Assembly: GCA_016932915.1 (NCBI GenBank)
Contig: JAFGBY010000096.1
Span: 1 to 46,698, forward strand
DNA length: 46,698 bases
Source: Acidobacteriota bacterium
GTDB lineage: Bacteria > Acidobacteriota > DATKUA01 > JAFGBY01
Reading direction: 5' to 3'
The notes beneath the pieces are model-generated. The model saw only the letters and a program-made list of their open reading frames with translations, had not been told where the DNA came from and did no database searches. Positions 1 to 8,237 of the stretch are shown here, in pieces; position 1 is the stretch's first letter, and the number at the start of each line of letters is the position of its first letter. Position numbers and translations under genes: made by a program.

Positions 1-295
1 ATTCACCTGGCCCGGCTCCCTGCCTGCCCCACTGCAGTAAATATTTTCCCTCAGGTGAATATTTCACTACTCTGTTATTTCCACAGTCAACTACATATAC
101 ATTGCCATTGCTGTCAGTCGCAAGGGCATTTGGATAATACAAGATGTACTTGTCATCATTTAGATCAATGTTTTTAGGGAAAAAACCTTTCAGTTCATAC
201 GGTTTTTCGAAAATCTGGCCGCTGCCTGATAATACAATTACCAAAGAGCTGATTATAGTTATAAATAGAACTGTACGTGACATTGAATGTTTCAT
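1..295 (-). CDS. NHL-repeat (beta-propeller) exported protein, N-terminal part
   Basis: This is the first ~98 codons of a gene that runs off the left edge. The N-terminus has a hydrophobic signal segment (residues about 7-25, TVLFITIISSLVIV). It is followed by one NHL-type blade: an LYYPNALATDSNGNVYVVD stretch, then NNRVVKYSPEGK and a QWG-x-GAGPGE ending. NHL blades form propellers used for protein or ligand binding, and such exported proteins are common in environmental bacteria. I chose the ATG at 295 because GGAG sits about 6 bases before it. An in-frame ATG at 307 has no ribosome binding site. The exact role is unknown. Confidence 0.75.
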   Translation of the reverse strand, partial: MKHSMSRTVLFITIISSLVIVLSGSGQIFEKPYELKGFFPKNIDLNDDKYILYYPNALATDSNGNVYVVDCGNNRVVKYSPEGKYLLQWGRQGAGPGE

Positions 296-323
296 TTGTG
301 TCTCCATAATTTGACTTATATGT

Positions 324-351
324 ATTATATGTGAAGAATAATTATTAGCAA
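324..351 (-). promoter_or_regulatory. Possible sigma-70 promoter of the NHL gene
   Basis: On the minus strand a perfect TATAAT (329-324) lies 16 bases after TTGCTA (351-346), a four-of-six match to the -35 consensus. It would start transcription about 20 bases before the NHL-protein start codon. The region 296-450 otherwise holds no gene. Confidence 0.4.
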
Positions 352-450
352 AGGTGAAATAAAGAGATTAAATAACTTATTGGCCGGAGATGATGAAATA
401 TTCAGGATTTTAAATACAATATGAAAATGATTAAATTTAAATATAATCTG

Positions 451-981
451 CTATTTTTTAGTATCTAATGTCCGGCCGAGGGTAAAGAAATAATCAGAGA
501 GGCGGTTGAAAAATTTCAGGAGGTTTTCGGGCAGCGGGTATTTTGAATGAACTGTTACCATCCTCCGTTCCGCTCTGCGGCAGACCGACCGGCACATATG
601 AGCGTATGCGGAAGACATCGTTCCGCCGGGGCTTATAAAATGTGAAAGTTCCGGTAGTTTCTCGTCCATCAGGTCGATCTCCACCTCAAGACGTTTTACA
701 TCAGCTTCAATCAGCCTCTGGATGTCCGGTATTGTGACATCCTTTTTGGTGCTTCTCATGGAGAATGCGATGTTAGAATTAGAAACGTACAATTTCTCCT
801 GTATCCAGCGGAGCATATCGCGAGCGCTTTTATCTTTCAGCGAAGAATAGAGAATGCCGATTGTGGAATTCAGTTCGTCCACCGTGCCGAGAGTCTCTAT
901 AACTGGGTCGTTTTTGCTGAGCTCGGTTCCCCCGAGTATTGAGGTCGAGCCTTTGTCCCCTTTTTTTGTGTAAATTTTCAT
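451..981 (-). CDS. ATP:cob(I)alamin adenosyltransferase, PduO type
   Basis: The enzyme adenosylates cob(I)alamin to make coenzyme B12 (adenosylcobalamin) in the cytoplasm. The 176-residue protein has the family's usual length. Its N-terminus is MKIYTKKGDKGSTSILGG, the ATP-binding signature, followed by GTVDELNSTIG (about 32-42). The C-terminal half carries SPGGTMSSAYAH and the ATP/cobalamin motif RSVCRRAERR (about 129-138), then a NRLSDYFFTLGR helix. A GGAAG ribosome site precedes the ATG. It sits 57 bases downstream of NAD kinase on the same strand, so cotranscription is likely. Its presence implies at least one B12-dependent enzyme elsewhere in the genome, since none is visible here. Confidence 0.92.
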   Translation of the reverse strand: MKIYTKKGDKGSTSILGGTELSKNDPVIETLGTVDELNSTIGILYSSLKDKSARDMLRWIQEKLYVSNSNIAFSMRSTKKDVTIPDIQRLIEADVKRLEVEIDLMDEKLPELSHFISPGGTMSSAYAHMCRSVCRRAERRMVTVHSKYPLPENLLKFFNRLSDYFFTLGRTLDTKK

Positions 982-1038
982 GATGTTTTCTTCCGTATAA
1001 TTATTTATCGGGAAATTAGTCAGATATAAAAATTATCA

Positions 1039-1923
1039 TCAAGGATAATGCCGTCTGCCGCCCCACTGGAGTTTTTCATTGAGGATATGGAAATAGTCCT
1101 TCGTCTCGGACTGGATAAGCTTTAGATGGTACTTGCTCTCGGTTATCCTGATTTTATCTTTCGACATCAGTTTTACGCCCTTCTGCCCGTCAACTGTCAG
1201 GTAGGATTCACCCTCGGTGGCGTGCGTAATCAGCTCGATTACAGATTGACCGTTCACCACCAGCGGACGGTAGGTCATTGTGTGAGGACAGATCGGAGTG
1301 ACAACGAATGCATCCAGCCCGGGATGCAGGATAGGACCTCCTGCGGAGAGGTTATACGCTGTTGAACCGGTAGGGGAGGAGACTATCAGGCCGTCCGCGC
1401 GGAAACGGATTACAAATTCGTTATCAAGGAACACCTCGGTCTCAATCATCCTCGCTAGTTTTGTATTATCAAGGACGAAATCGTTGAGAGCCCGGTAACT
1501 TTCTATGACTTCGCAGTTACGGATCAGTTCGCCCTCAAGCAGTAGCCTTTCACTGATTTCATATTTACCCGCGATGATATTTTCGAGAGTCGTGTACATC
1601 TCCTTGGCGGTTACTTCTGCCAGGAACCCAAGATGCCCCATGTTGATTCCTACGAGCGGGATTCCGGCTTCAGCAGCTGCCGGGCCTACGCTCAAGATCG
1701 TACCGTCACCGCCGAGTACGATTATTATATCGCTTTCTCTGGGCAGGTCAGTCCGCGTGGGACCGTCCAGTTTTGGATCTAATGCCTTGGCGGTTGTTTC
1801 ACTTAATGTATAGTGTATCTCTCTTTCCTTCAGCCAGTTTATAAGCTCAGTTAGAATTTCTGCAAGCTTTGGGATTTTCGGTTTTGCTACTATTCCGACG
1901 GAACGGATTTTTTCTCCTGGCAT
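1039..1923 (-). CDS. nadK: NAD kinase
   Basis: It phosphorylates NAD to NADP using ATP. The family marker GGDGT is at residues 71-75, preceded by the hydrophobic strand DIIIVL. GINMGHLGFL (about 92-101), ALNDFVL (about 145-151) and the long RADGLIVSSPTGSTAYNLS block (about 175-193) are the expected NAD-binding and oligomer motifs. At 294 residues it is normal size. It follows tlyA by 65 bases on the same strand, and a tlyA-nadK pairing is common in bacteria. The start is the ATG that gives MPGEKIRSVGIVAK, which begins the first Rossmann strand where the family does. Confidence 0.95.
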   Translation of the reverse strand: MPGEKIRSVGIVAKPKIPKLAEILTELINWLKEREIHYTLSETTAKALDPKLDGPTRTDLPRESDIIIVLGGDGTILSVGPAAAEAGIPLVGINMGHLGFLAEVTAKEMYTTLENIIAGKYEISERLLLEGELIRNCEVIESYRALNDFVLDNTKLARMIETEVFLDNEFVIRFRADGLIVSSPTGSTAYNLSAGGPILHPGLDAFVVTPICPHTMTYRPLVVNGQSVIELITHATEGESYLTVDGQKGVKLMSKDKIRITESKYHLKLIQSETKDYFHILNEKLQWGGRRHYP

Positions 1924-1988
1924 GGAACAACCTTTTTAGTTATTTAACAATTATATGAGAAGGCGGGTTAATTTCCAGCTAACATTTA

Positions 1989-2801
1989 TTAAAAACCGGT
2001 TATTTCTTTGATTCTCTCCTGGCTTATCAGGTTTTCAGGCGCTCCGGGGGTGTATATAAAATGCAATATATATTCTGTATTTCCTTTCTGTCCTTTAATC
2101 CTGGACATGGTCAGTCCGGCGGCGCTAAAACCGTTTTGATTTCCGCAGGAAATTATCTTTTCTATCACAGCAATATGTTTTTTCCTGTCCCGGATTATTC
2201 CTCCTTTTTCGACTTCATTCTTGCCAACTTCGAACTGCGGTTTTACCAGCGGAAGGAATACAGCGTTTTCATTCATCAAGGGGGGCAGAACCGGGATAAT
2301 CAATTCGAGAGAAATAAAAGACACATCTGTTACCGCGATATCGATTTTTTCTCCGATGTCGTTGAATTCAAGAAAACGGGCGTTTTTATCCTCGATCAGT
2401 ATTACCCGTTTATCCTGACGGAGTTTGTAATCTATGAGATTACTGCCGACATCCACAGCATAAACTTTCGAAGCGCCGTGTTGGAGGAGGCAATCCGTGA
2501 AACCACCTGTGCTGCTGCCGATATCGAGCCCGGTTTTACCTGTGGGATCGATATTGAAATCGTGCAGTGCGCCTTCCAGTTTGAGTCCTCCACGGGATAC
2601 GTATGGATGATCCATTCCCTTGATAATGATTTCCGAATCAATCGGCACTCGAATACCCGGTTTATCCATCCGCTGAGTCCCGATAAGCACCTGGCCCGCC
2701 ATAATAAGAGCTTTCGCTTTCTCTCTCGAGTTGATTCCTTCGATCTGTGAGACAAGGATATCCAGCCGTTCTTTTTTGCTGGTTTTATCCGGAGAGGACA
2801 T
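1989..2801 (-). CDS. tlyA: TlyA-type rRNA 2'-O-methyltransferase (hemolysin A family)
   Basis: TlyA proteins methylate ribose 2'-OH groups of rRNA cytidines. The first ~65 residues form an S4 RNA-binding domain (RLDILVSQ, SREKAKALIMAGQVLI). Next comes YVSRGGLKLEGAL and the FtsJ-like fold with its SAM motif LDIGSSTGGFTDCLL (92-106). TDVSFISLELIIPVL and LVKPQFEVG, which holds the catalytic-type lysine, follow. Its 270 residues match the family. The start codon overlaps the stop of the upstream lipoprotein gene by one base (TAATG), so the two are translationally coupled. Despite the historical 'hemolysin' name, the domain content points to rRNA modification. Confidence 0.93.
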   Translation of the reverse strand: MSSPDKTSKKERLDILVSQIEGINSREKAKALIMAGQVLIGTQRMDKPGIRVPIDSEIIIKGMDHPYVSRGGLKLEGALHDFNIDPTGKTGLDIGSSTGGFTDCLLQHGASKVYAVDVGSNLIDYKLRQDKRVILIEDKNARFLEFNDIGEKIDIAVTDVSFISLELIIPVLPPLMNENAVFLPLVKPQFEVGKNEVEKGGIIRDRKKHIAVIEKIISCGNQNGFSAAGLTMSRIKGQKGNTEYILHFIYTPGAPENLISQERIKEITGF

Positions 2802-3667
2802 TAATTGTTATCCGTTACTATAAGAATGAAACTCATTAAAAAGGGAAAAGGTTTTTCATCAGATAATCTACTGGATACAAACAATGTGATTTTCCATCGG
2901 CCTTCACGGGCGATAAACATCCTTTCAATAGGCACTTTTTCACTGGCAAGGATTCTCTCTATTTTTGTGCTGCCCAGCATGGTAGGCATTATTGTTTGCT
3001 CGTCCAGGGGCTGAGCTGACCAGTCTACATCGATTTCATGAACTGGCTTATCGCAACCGTTAAATAATACCGCCACCAGTTCGACTTCATCTCCAGGTTC
3101 CGCTTTCTCGTAATCCATAATCTTATCTTTGCGTCCCAGTGATAATAACCGGAGCGAATTCAAGCATCGGCGGGTATAGTTGCTTCTCGCAGCTGCGGTA
3201 TACTCCCTGGCTTTTTCGAGATTTCTTTCCTTGTTTTCCTGTTTGCTCTCAACCTGGACGTTATAAAACACCAGGTTATTCCGCCTGTTCGCTTCGTATG
3301 TCTTCTCTTTCGGGTCGATGATGATGCTGATTTTATAGCTTGCCCCGGCAGGCAGAAGATTGAATGTCATTTTTGAAAAAACTTCAGGGTCTATTTGAGG
3401 GAGATATTTCGATGCGAGTTTTTTCCCTGCGGCATCACGTATCTCTATTACTGATGGAATTGAAGGAGCGCCACCGTTATTGGTTATCTTAATGGTTATT
3501 TTCCCTGCTTTTCCCTCGGTCATCGGGTTTGGAAATTGTTCGATACTGTCTATAGCCAGATCCGGGAATGGATTTTCCGGCCTGTTATTAACATTACATG
3601 AGTACATAAAAATGAATAGTGAAAATAGAATAACTGTAATTATAGAAATCCAATGATTTTGATTCAT
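2801..3667 (-). CDS. CARDB-domain lipoprotein
   Basis: This 288-residue protein has an N-terminal hydrophobic segment ending in FIFMYSC at residue 24, a relaxed lipobox, so it is probably membrane-anchored. Residues about 35-140 resemble a CARDB domain: PDLAIDSIEQFPNP, then ITIKITNNGGAPS, then a conserved EANRRNNLVFYNV ending, in which an asparagine pair typically closes the fold. CARDB domains are immunoglobulin-like adhesion modules found in exported bacterial proteins. The C-terminal half (about 180-280) looks like a second beta-rich domain that I do not recognise. It lies 8 bases after the aldehyde dehydrogenase gene and touches tlyA. Function unknown. Confidence 0.75.
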   Translation of the reverse strand: MNQNHWISIITVILFSLFIFMYSCNVNNRPENPFPDLAIDSIEQFPNPMTEGKAGKITIKITNNGGAPSIPSVIEIRDAAGKKLASKYLPQIDPEVFSKMTFNLLPAGASYKISIIIDPKEKTYEANRRNNLVFYNVQVESKQENKERNLEKAREYTAAARSNYTRRCLNSLRLLSLGRKDKIMDYEKAEPGDEVELVAVLFNGCDKPVHEIDVDWSAQPLDEQTIMPTMLGSTKIERILASEKVPIERMFIAREGRWKITLFVSSRLSDEKPFPFLMSFILIVTDNN

Positions 3668-3675
3668 TATTAGAT

Positions 3676-5103
3676 TTAATCTGTCTGAGTATCTATTACC
3701 AAAAGCCGAGGTTCGCTCATTTCTTCCATAGCGTATCTTATTCCTTCCCTCCCGAATCCAGAGTCCTTGACCCCGCCGTAAGGCATGTGGTCCAGCCTGA
3801 AAGTTGGGAAGTCGTTTATTATTACTCCTCCAACCTCAGTTTCATTATAAGCATACGCAATGCGCCCTATATCCCTTGTAAAATAACCAGCCTGTAAGCC
3901 GTATCGGGATTCATTAACTGTATTTACGGCATCCTCGAAATTCTCATATTTTTCGACCGTAATTACCGGGCCGAAAACCTCATGCGAATTAACCTTCATC
4001 TCAGGTTTCGTCTTCGTCAGTATTGTAGGATAAATGATATTACCCTCACGCTTGTTACCTGTTATAACTTCTGCGCCCTGTTCGATTGCCTCGTTTATCC
4101 ATTGTTCAACCCGGTCAGCCTCATCAGCGCTGATCATAGCAGTAATAAAATTATTTTTATCCAGCTGATCGCCTGCCTTAAGTTTCAGCGTCTCATCCTT
4201 CATTATACAGAGCGCTTCCTGGAAAACACTGCTATGCACCAGCACCCTTTGCACAGATATACATACCTGCCCGTTATAAACGAATCCGCCCATCACCGCT
4301 CTTTTGGCGGCATATTCGACATTGGCATCATTATGGATAACGAGTGCAGCATTACCTCCGAGTTCCAGGGTAACCTTCGCTCTCGGAGCAAGTTCTTTTA
4401 TTCTCCAACCGACTGCCGGAGAGCCGGTAAAAGTAATCTTTTTTATATGGGGGCAGGTCACCATATATTCGGTTTCCGCGCCCTTACAGGGGAGCACAAT
4501 GAATGCGCCTTTTGGTAAATCGGTATTTTCTATTACTTCTGCGAGCAGCATCATCGAAAATGGAGTCTGCGATGCGGGTTTGATTATAATACTGTTGCCC
4601 ATTGCCAGCGCCGGGCCGATCTTGTGACAGGTCAGGTTGAGTGGGAAATTGAACGGAGTAATTCCGAGGACAACTCCAAGCGGGAAACGACGGTTCAGGC
4701 CGATTTTATATTTACCGACCGGGTTGAGATCCATCAGTATTACTTCCCCACTTATCCGTTTTGCTTCCTCTGCTGCAACAACAAGCGTGGTTATGGCTCT
4801 TTTAACTTCGAGTTCGGCGGAGTTTATCGCTTTCCCAGCTTCGAGGGCGATTACCCTTGCGAATTCATCCTGCCTCTCCTGGATCCCCGAAACAATCTGC
4901 ATCAGGATTTCTGAGCGTTCTGCTGCCATCATACGTTTTGTAATCTCGAATGCATCCACCGCTCGTTCAGCTGCCATATCCATCTCAGCCTTACCGGCAA
5001 GGGAAACGGTACCTATTAATTCGGAATTATATGGATTCCGCACTTCCAGTTTTTCTTCAGTTTCAATCCACTTTCCACCAAAGTAACAGCCGTAATCCAT
5101 CAT
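3676..5103 (-). CDS. NAD(P)-dependent aldehyde dehydrogenase
   Basis: This is a 475-residue member of the ALDH superfamily, oxidising an aldehyde to a carboxylate. All the classical residues are visible: the TPFNFPLN motif with Asn152, cofactor Lys175 in IIIKPASQTP, the Rossmann FTGSPAVGWRI (about 225-235), general-base Glu247 in LELGGN, and nucleophile Cys281 in NGQVCIS. The C-terminal EEMSEPRLLVI ending resembles the lactaldehyde / non-phosphorylating glyceraldehyde-3-phosphate dehydrogenase branch, but the substrate cannot be read from the sequence. Its ATG overlaps the stop of the upstream gene by four bases, implying coupling. Confidence 0.92.
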   Translation of the reverse strand: MMDYGCYFGGKWIETEEKLEVRNPYNSELIGTVSLAGKAEMDMAAERAVDAFEITKRMMAAERSEILMQIVSGIQERQDEFARVIALEAGKAINSAELEVKRAITTLVVAAEEAKRISGEVILMDLNPVGKYKIGLNRRFPLGVVLGITPFNFPLNLTCHKIGPALAMGNSIIIKPASQTPFSMMLLAEVIENTDLPKGAFIVLPCKGAETEYMVTCPHIKKITFTGSPAVGWRIKELAPRAKVTLELGGNAALVIHNDANVEYAAKRAVMGGFVYNGQVCISVQRVLVHSSVFQEALCIMKDETLKLKAGDQLDKNNFITAMISADEADRVEQWINEAIEQGAEVITGNKREGNIIYPTILTKTKPEMKVNSHEVFGPVITVEKYENFEDAVNTVNESRYGLQAGYFTRDIGRIAYAYNETEVGGVIINDFPTFRLDHMPYGGVKDSGFGREGIRYAMEEMSEPRLLVIDTQTD

Positions 5104-6059
5104 TTTCCCACCTCATTTATACCCTCATCAAGAGGGGATGGTTCAAGTATGTTCAACCTGTCGAGGCCCAGGTATCTGCCTGTTCCCAGACAGTGTCTGC
5201 ATGGGCCTTTCCCTAGTTCATCATAACCAAGTACGCACCACGGGCAGTCATCACCTATCTTAAGAGTTTCGTCGTTCCATGCGCCGCTTTTTCCTGTACC
5301 ATTGCAATACGTACATACTATTACATTGGTCGTTGTAGAGAGTGGGGAGTTCCCCGTCCCTTTACAGATAGGGCAGATTCCACTGTATTCCCATTGAACG
5401 CCTCGTGCCATATCGATCAGTTCATCAAGTGTTATGGTAGCGGTATCGATACTTTCAACCGGTATTCCATGATCCGGGAAAATTGATTTTCCCGTTTTTA
5501 TTCGAAAAGAGCCATTTGATTTGACCGTTTTTTCAGGTGATTCTTGTTTTGTGGGTATAGTTTTTGTAGGTATATTTTTCTTGGTGATATCTTTTGGTGA
5601 ATCTGTAATTTCTCCAAGCTTTGTTGATGTTGTGTCTGTCTTGTTTTGATTTTCAACTTTAACCGGTTGTGAGGGTGGAGGTTCCGTTTTTGGCTTGATT
5701 ATTTCATTTTTGCTTTCTGTAACTGTAACAACTGGTGGGCTTTCCGTTTTTTCTACGATCTCAGGTTCATCAGCTTTCTGTACAGATGCCTCCTTCTGCA
5801 TCCGTTCTATTTTTTGTTTTCTTATCCTCTCGACGAGCGCTTTTGTTGCCTCATAGTCTATATCCTTCTTTTTGATATAGACCACCATATCATTGGGCAG
5901 GGTGACGTAAACGCCATTTTCTTTTTCTTCGAACGGTTTGTCAGAGTAAATTTTTCTTCCGCTTTTAAGGACTAGAATATACCCGGCGAAGGATGAAGAC
6001 ACGAACAGCAGCATAATCAAAAAGGCAAAGGCTTTAATTTTAAACTGCTGTCCGGTCAT
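5100..6059 (-). CDS. Exported protein with DnaJ-like CxxCxGxG zinc clusters
   Basis: This 319-residue protein has a signal peptide (residues about 8-25, ending SSSFA-G). A short beta-rich domain (about 27-66) with ILVLKSGRKIYSD follows. Then comes a Lys/Glu/Pro/Thr-rich low-complexity linker (about 85-190). The C-terminal domain carries four CxxC knuckles at 229-232, 249-252, 272-275 and 287-290. Three of them are followed by xGTG, exactly as in the DnaJ cysteine-rich domain, and the third (CPWCVLG) is degenerate. There is no J domain. DnaJ-type zinc fingers normally act in the cytoplasm on unfolded protein, so an exported version is unusual. It overlaps the ALDH gene by four bases. Function unknown. 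Confidence 0.8.
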   Translation of the reverse strand: MTGQQFKIKAFAFLIMLLFVSSSFAGYILVLKSGRKIYSDKPFEEKENGVYVTLPNDMVVYIKKKDIDYEATKALVERIRKQKIERMQKEASVQKADEPEIVEKTESPPVVTVTESKNEIIKPKTEPPPSQPVKVENQNKTDTTSTKLGEITDSPKDITKKNIPTKTIPTKQESPEKTVKSNGSFRIKTGKSIFPDHGIPVESIDTATITLDELIDMARGVQWEYSGICPICKGTGNSPLSTTTNVIVCTYCNGTGKSGAWNDETLKIGDDCPWCVLGYDELGKGPCRHCLGTGRYLGLDRLNILEPSPLDEGINEVGK

Positions 6060-6067
6060 ATCTCCGG

Positions 6068-6718
6068 TTATTTTTTCTTAAGGTTTTCGTGATCCTTAAG
6101 AAAGTTTTCAAGCCCGATATCTGTTAACGGGTGTTTAATTAGCTGTTTAATAACCTTAAACGGGATAGTCGCCACGTCTGAGCCCATCAGCGCGGCGCGC
6201 AGAACATGGTGCGGGTGGCGGATGGATGCGGTGAGTATCTGTGTTTCGAAGCCATAGTTATCGAAGATAATCCTGATTTCCTCGATAATCTGCATCCCGT
6301 CACGCCCGATGTCATCTATTCTACCGACGAACGGGCTTACGAATGTCGCTCCGGCTTTTGCCGCGAGCAATGCCTGTATCGGCTGGAACACCAGTGTAAC
6401 GTTCGTTTTTATTCCTGCTTCTGTACATGCCTTTGTGGCTTTTATACCATCCATCGTCATCGGGAGTTTGATTACAATATTTTTATGTAGGGCAGCGAGA
6501 TGTTTAGCTTCTTTCATCATACCGTCGAAATCGGTCGAAACTACTTCCGCGCTGATTGGCCCGTCCACGAGTTCACATATCTTTTTCATATGTGAATCAT
6601 GATCTGTTACTCCTTCCTTAGCTATAAGTGAAGGATTAGTCGTAACGCCGTCGATTAGCCCCATCTGAGAGGCTTCCTTGATCTCTTCAAGATTAGCTGT
6701 ATCTATAAAAAATTTCAT
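6068..6718 (-). CDS. tal: Transaldolase (small, TalC/Fsa-like family)
   Basis: This 216-residue TIM-barrel aldolase belongs to the small transaldolase / fructose-6-phosphate aldolase family. The Schiff-base lysine is Lys84 in [16 protein letters not shown] (about 24-32) and [12 protein letters not shown] (about 157-168) are family hallmarks. Two positions separate true transaldolases from fructose-6-phosphate aldolases: here residue 58 is Glu (ISAEVV) and residue 130 is Phe (SPFVGRID). E. coli FsaA has Gln59 and Tyr131, so transaldolase activity in the non-oxidative pentose phosphate pathway is favoured. It sits 25 bases from the symporter gene and 8 bases from the zinc-cluster gene. Confidence 0.92.
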   Translation of the reverse strand: MKFFIDTANLEEIKEASQMGLIDGVTTNPSLIAKEGVTDHDSHMKKICELVDGPISAEVVSTDFDGMMKEAKHLAALHKNIVIKLPMTMDGIKATKACTEAGIKTNVTLVFQPIQALLAAKAGATFVSPFVGRIDDIGRDGMQIIEEIRIIFDNYGFETQILTASIRHPHHVLRAALMGSDVATIPFKVIKQLIKHPLTDIGLENFLKDHENLKKK

Positions 6719-6743
6719 CCTGGTCTCCTGAACTGTTTTCTAA

Positions 6744-8222
6744 CTATGCTTTAGCTTTTTTAGTAAAAAGAGCTTCATATTCTTTCGGGTCTGGTTTCTT
6801 GTCAAGTAAAGATACAATTACGAGGCTTCCAATTGATATTATCATAGCCGGATATATCAATGGGATACCCCACGGATCGCCGTCGATGACTTTTTCTGCT
6901 GGTAGTAAATAAGTCATTATTTTAAGAAATATTGATACTACAACACCGCTTGTAATCGATACCAGGCCACCGAGTTTAGTTACTCTTTTCCAGGAAAGAG
7001 CGGCTATAAGCGCTGGCGTAATCGCGACGCCGTAAATTGTATATGCGAAAAATGCCTGCTCAAGTACTGACTTCATATACATTGCCATAAAGAAGGCAAC
7101 TACGCCGAGGACTACAACAATAACTTTCTGCATCACGACGAGATTTCTCTGTTTTGTCTCTTTTTTGGAAAACCTCTGGTAGATATCACGCATAATATTT
7201 GTCGATGGAGATAAGAGGTAATTCATCGAGGTTGAGAGAACTACAACAACCGCGGCGGCAAGAAGAAGGATTCCAACCGGAGTCGGAACTGCATACCTGG
7301 CGGCGAGGAGCACAAGTTTTCCTCCGTCTTCAGGACCGGTAAGGTGTTTTTGAATCTCTGGTGAAGCATATGCGAACACAGCAATAACGACTACGACGGT
7401 CTCAACAATAACTGTACCGATAACCCACCAGATTACTGATTTTTTAGCTGCTTGGGGGGTTTTAGCGCTGTAAAATTTCTGGTACATACTCTGCACGCCG
7501 AGTAGGAGCAACATTGTAGCGAAGAAATAGCTCAGCGCTTTTAAAACAGGGTGAGCACCGAAGGAACTGTTAAACGCCTGGAAGTGCTCCGCGGGAAGCG
7601 TTGCTTCCGCTCCGGAAAGTCCCCCGGCAAACCCGACAACAAACGGTACTGCTATGCAGCAGGCAAGCAGGATAATAATCCCGTTCGGCAGGTCGGTATA
7701 AGCGACCGCCATCATACCGGCAAGTGCTGTGAATGTAATAACAAAAATGGCCGTAAGAATAGTTCCGAGCTGCGCGCTAATGCTTCCGTCAGTAATGACG
7801 TTTAATATAAAACCTCCAGCTTTAAACTGATAGGAAACTATAACTGTAAAACTGATGATAAGAGCGATTGCTCCGATTACCCTCGAAGCGGGACCAAAGC
7901 GGACTTCCAGGATATCTCCAATTGTGTATTGGCCGAAACTCCGGATTTTTGCGGCAAGGAAGTATATTATAATAATACCTACCCATGCTCCGGCAGCCAT
8001 CCACAATGCGCTGAATCCGGCTTTTGCGGCAAACTCGGCACCCGCAATAAATGTACCGCTTCCAATCCAAGTACAAACCAGAGTGAAAACCATAACGAAA
8101 GTTGAGAGTGAGCGCCCTGCAACCATGAAATCATCCTGGTTTTTAACCTTAAAGCTTCTGTAAAAGTTGAAACCCATCAATACCAGCAGGTATGCCAGTA
8201 TGATAAAGAGATAAATTCCCAT
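6744..8222 (-). CDS. Sodium:solute symporter (SSS family)
   Basis: This 492-residue integral membrane protein has about 13 hydrophobic segments, the normal SSS size and layout. The N-terminus has YLLVLMGFNFYRS, then DDFMVAGRSLSTF, and TWIGSGTFIAGAEFA (about 52-66), which is the conserved SSS helix-1 region. GDILEVRFGP and AGMMAVAYTDLPNGII are also typical of PutP-like transporters. It imports an organic solute with Na+ across the inner membrane, but the substrate is not readable. It is 15 bases downstream of a putative Xaa-Pro peptidase. A proline or amino-acid substrate would fit that context, but this is only inference. Confidence 0.9.
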   Translation of the reverse strand: MGIYLFIILAYLLVLMGFNFYRSFKVKNQDDFMVAGRSLSTFVMVFTLVCTWIGSGTFIAGAEFAAKAGFSALWMAAGAWVGIIIIYFLAAKIRSFGQYTIGDILEVRFGPASRVIGAIALIISFTVIVSYQFKAGGFILNVITDGSISAQLGTILTAIFVITFTALAGMMAVAYTDLPNGIIILLACCIAVPFVVGFAGGLSGAEATLPAEHFQAFNSSFGAHPVLKALSYFFATMLLLLGVQSMYQKFYSAKTPQAAKKSVIWWVIGTVIVETVVVVIAVFAYASPEIQKHLTGPEDGGKLVLLAARYAVPTPVGILLLAAAVVVVLSTSMNYLLSPSTNIMRDIYQRFSKKETKQRNLVVMQKVIVVVLGVVAFFMAMYMKSVLEQAFFAYTIYGVAITPALIAALSWKRVTKLGGLVSITSGVVVSIFLKIMTYLLPAEKVIDGDPWGIPLIYPAMIISIGSLVIVSLLDKKPDPKEYEALFTKKAKA

Positions 8223-8237
8223 AATTAATTACTCCGG

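Noticed and set aside
2061-2750. Long plus-strand frame of 229 codons
   Set aside because: It is antisense to tlyA, whose S4 and FtsJ motifs are complete, and shows no domain of its own.
1989-2801. TlyA as a haemolysin toxin, and CorC/TlyC (24887-26152) as its partner
   Set aside because: Both family names are historical. The domains (S4 plus FtsJ; CBS plus CorC) indicate rRNA methylation and ion transport.
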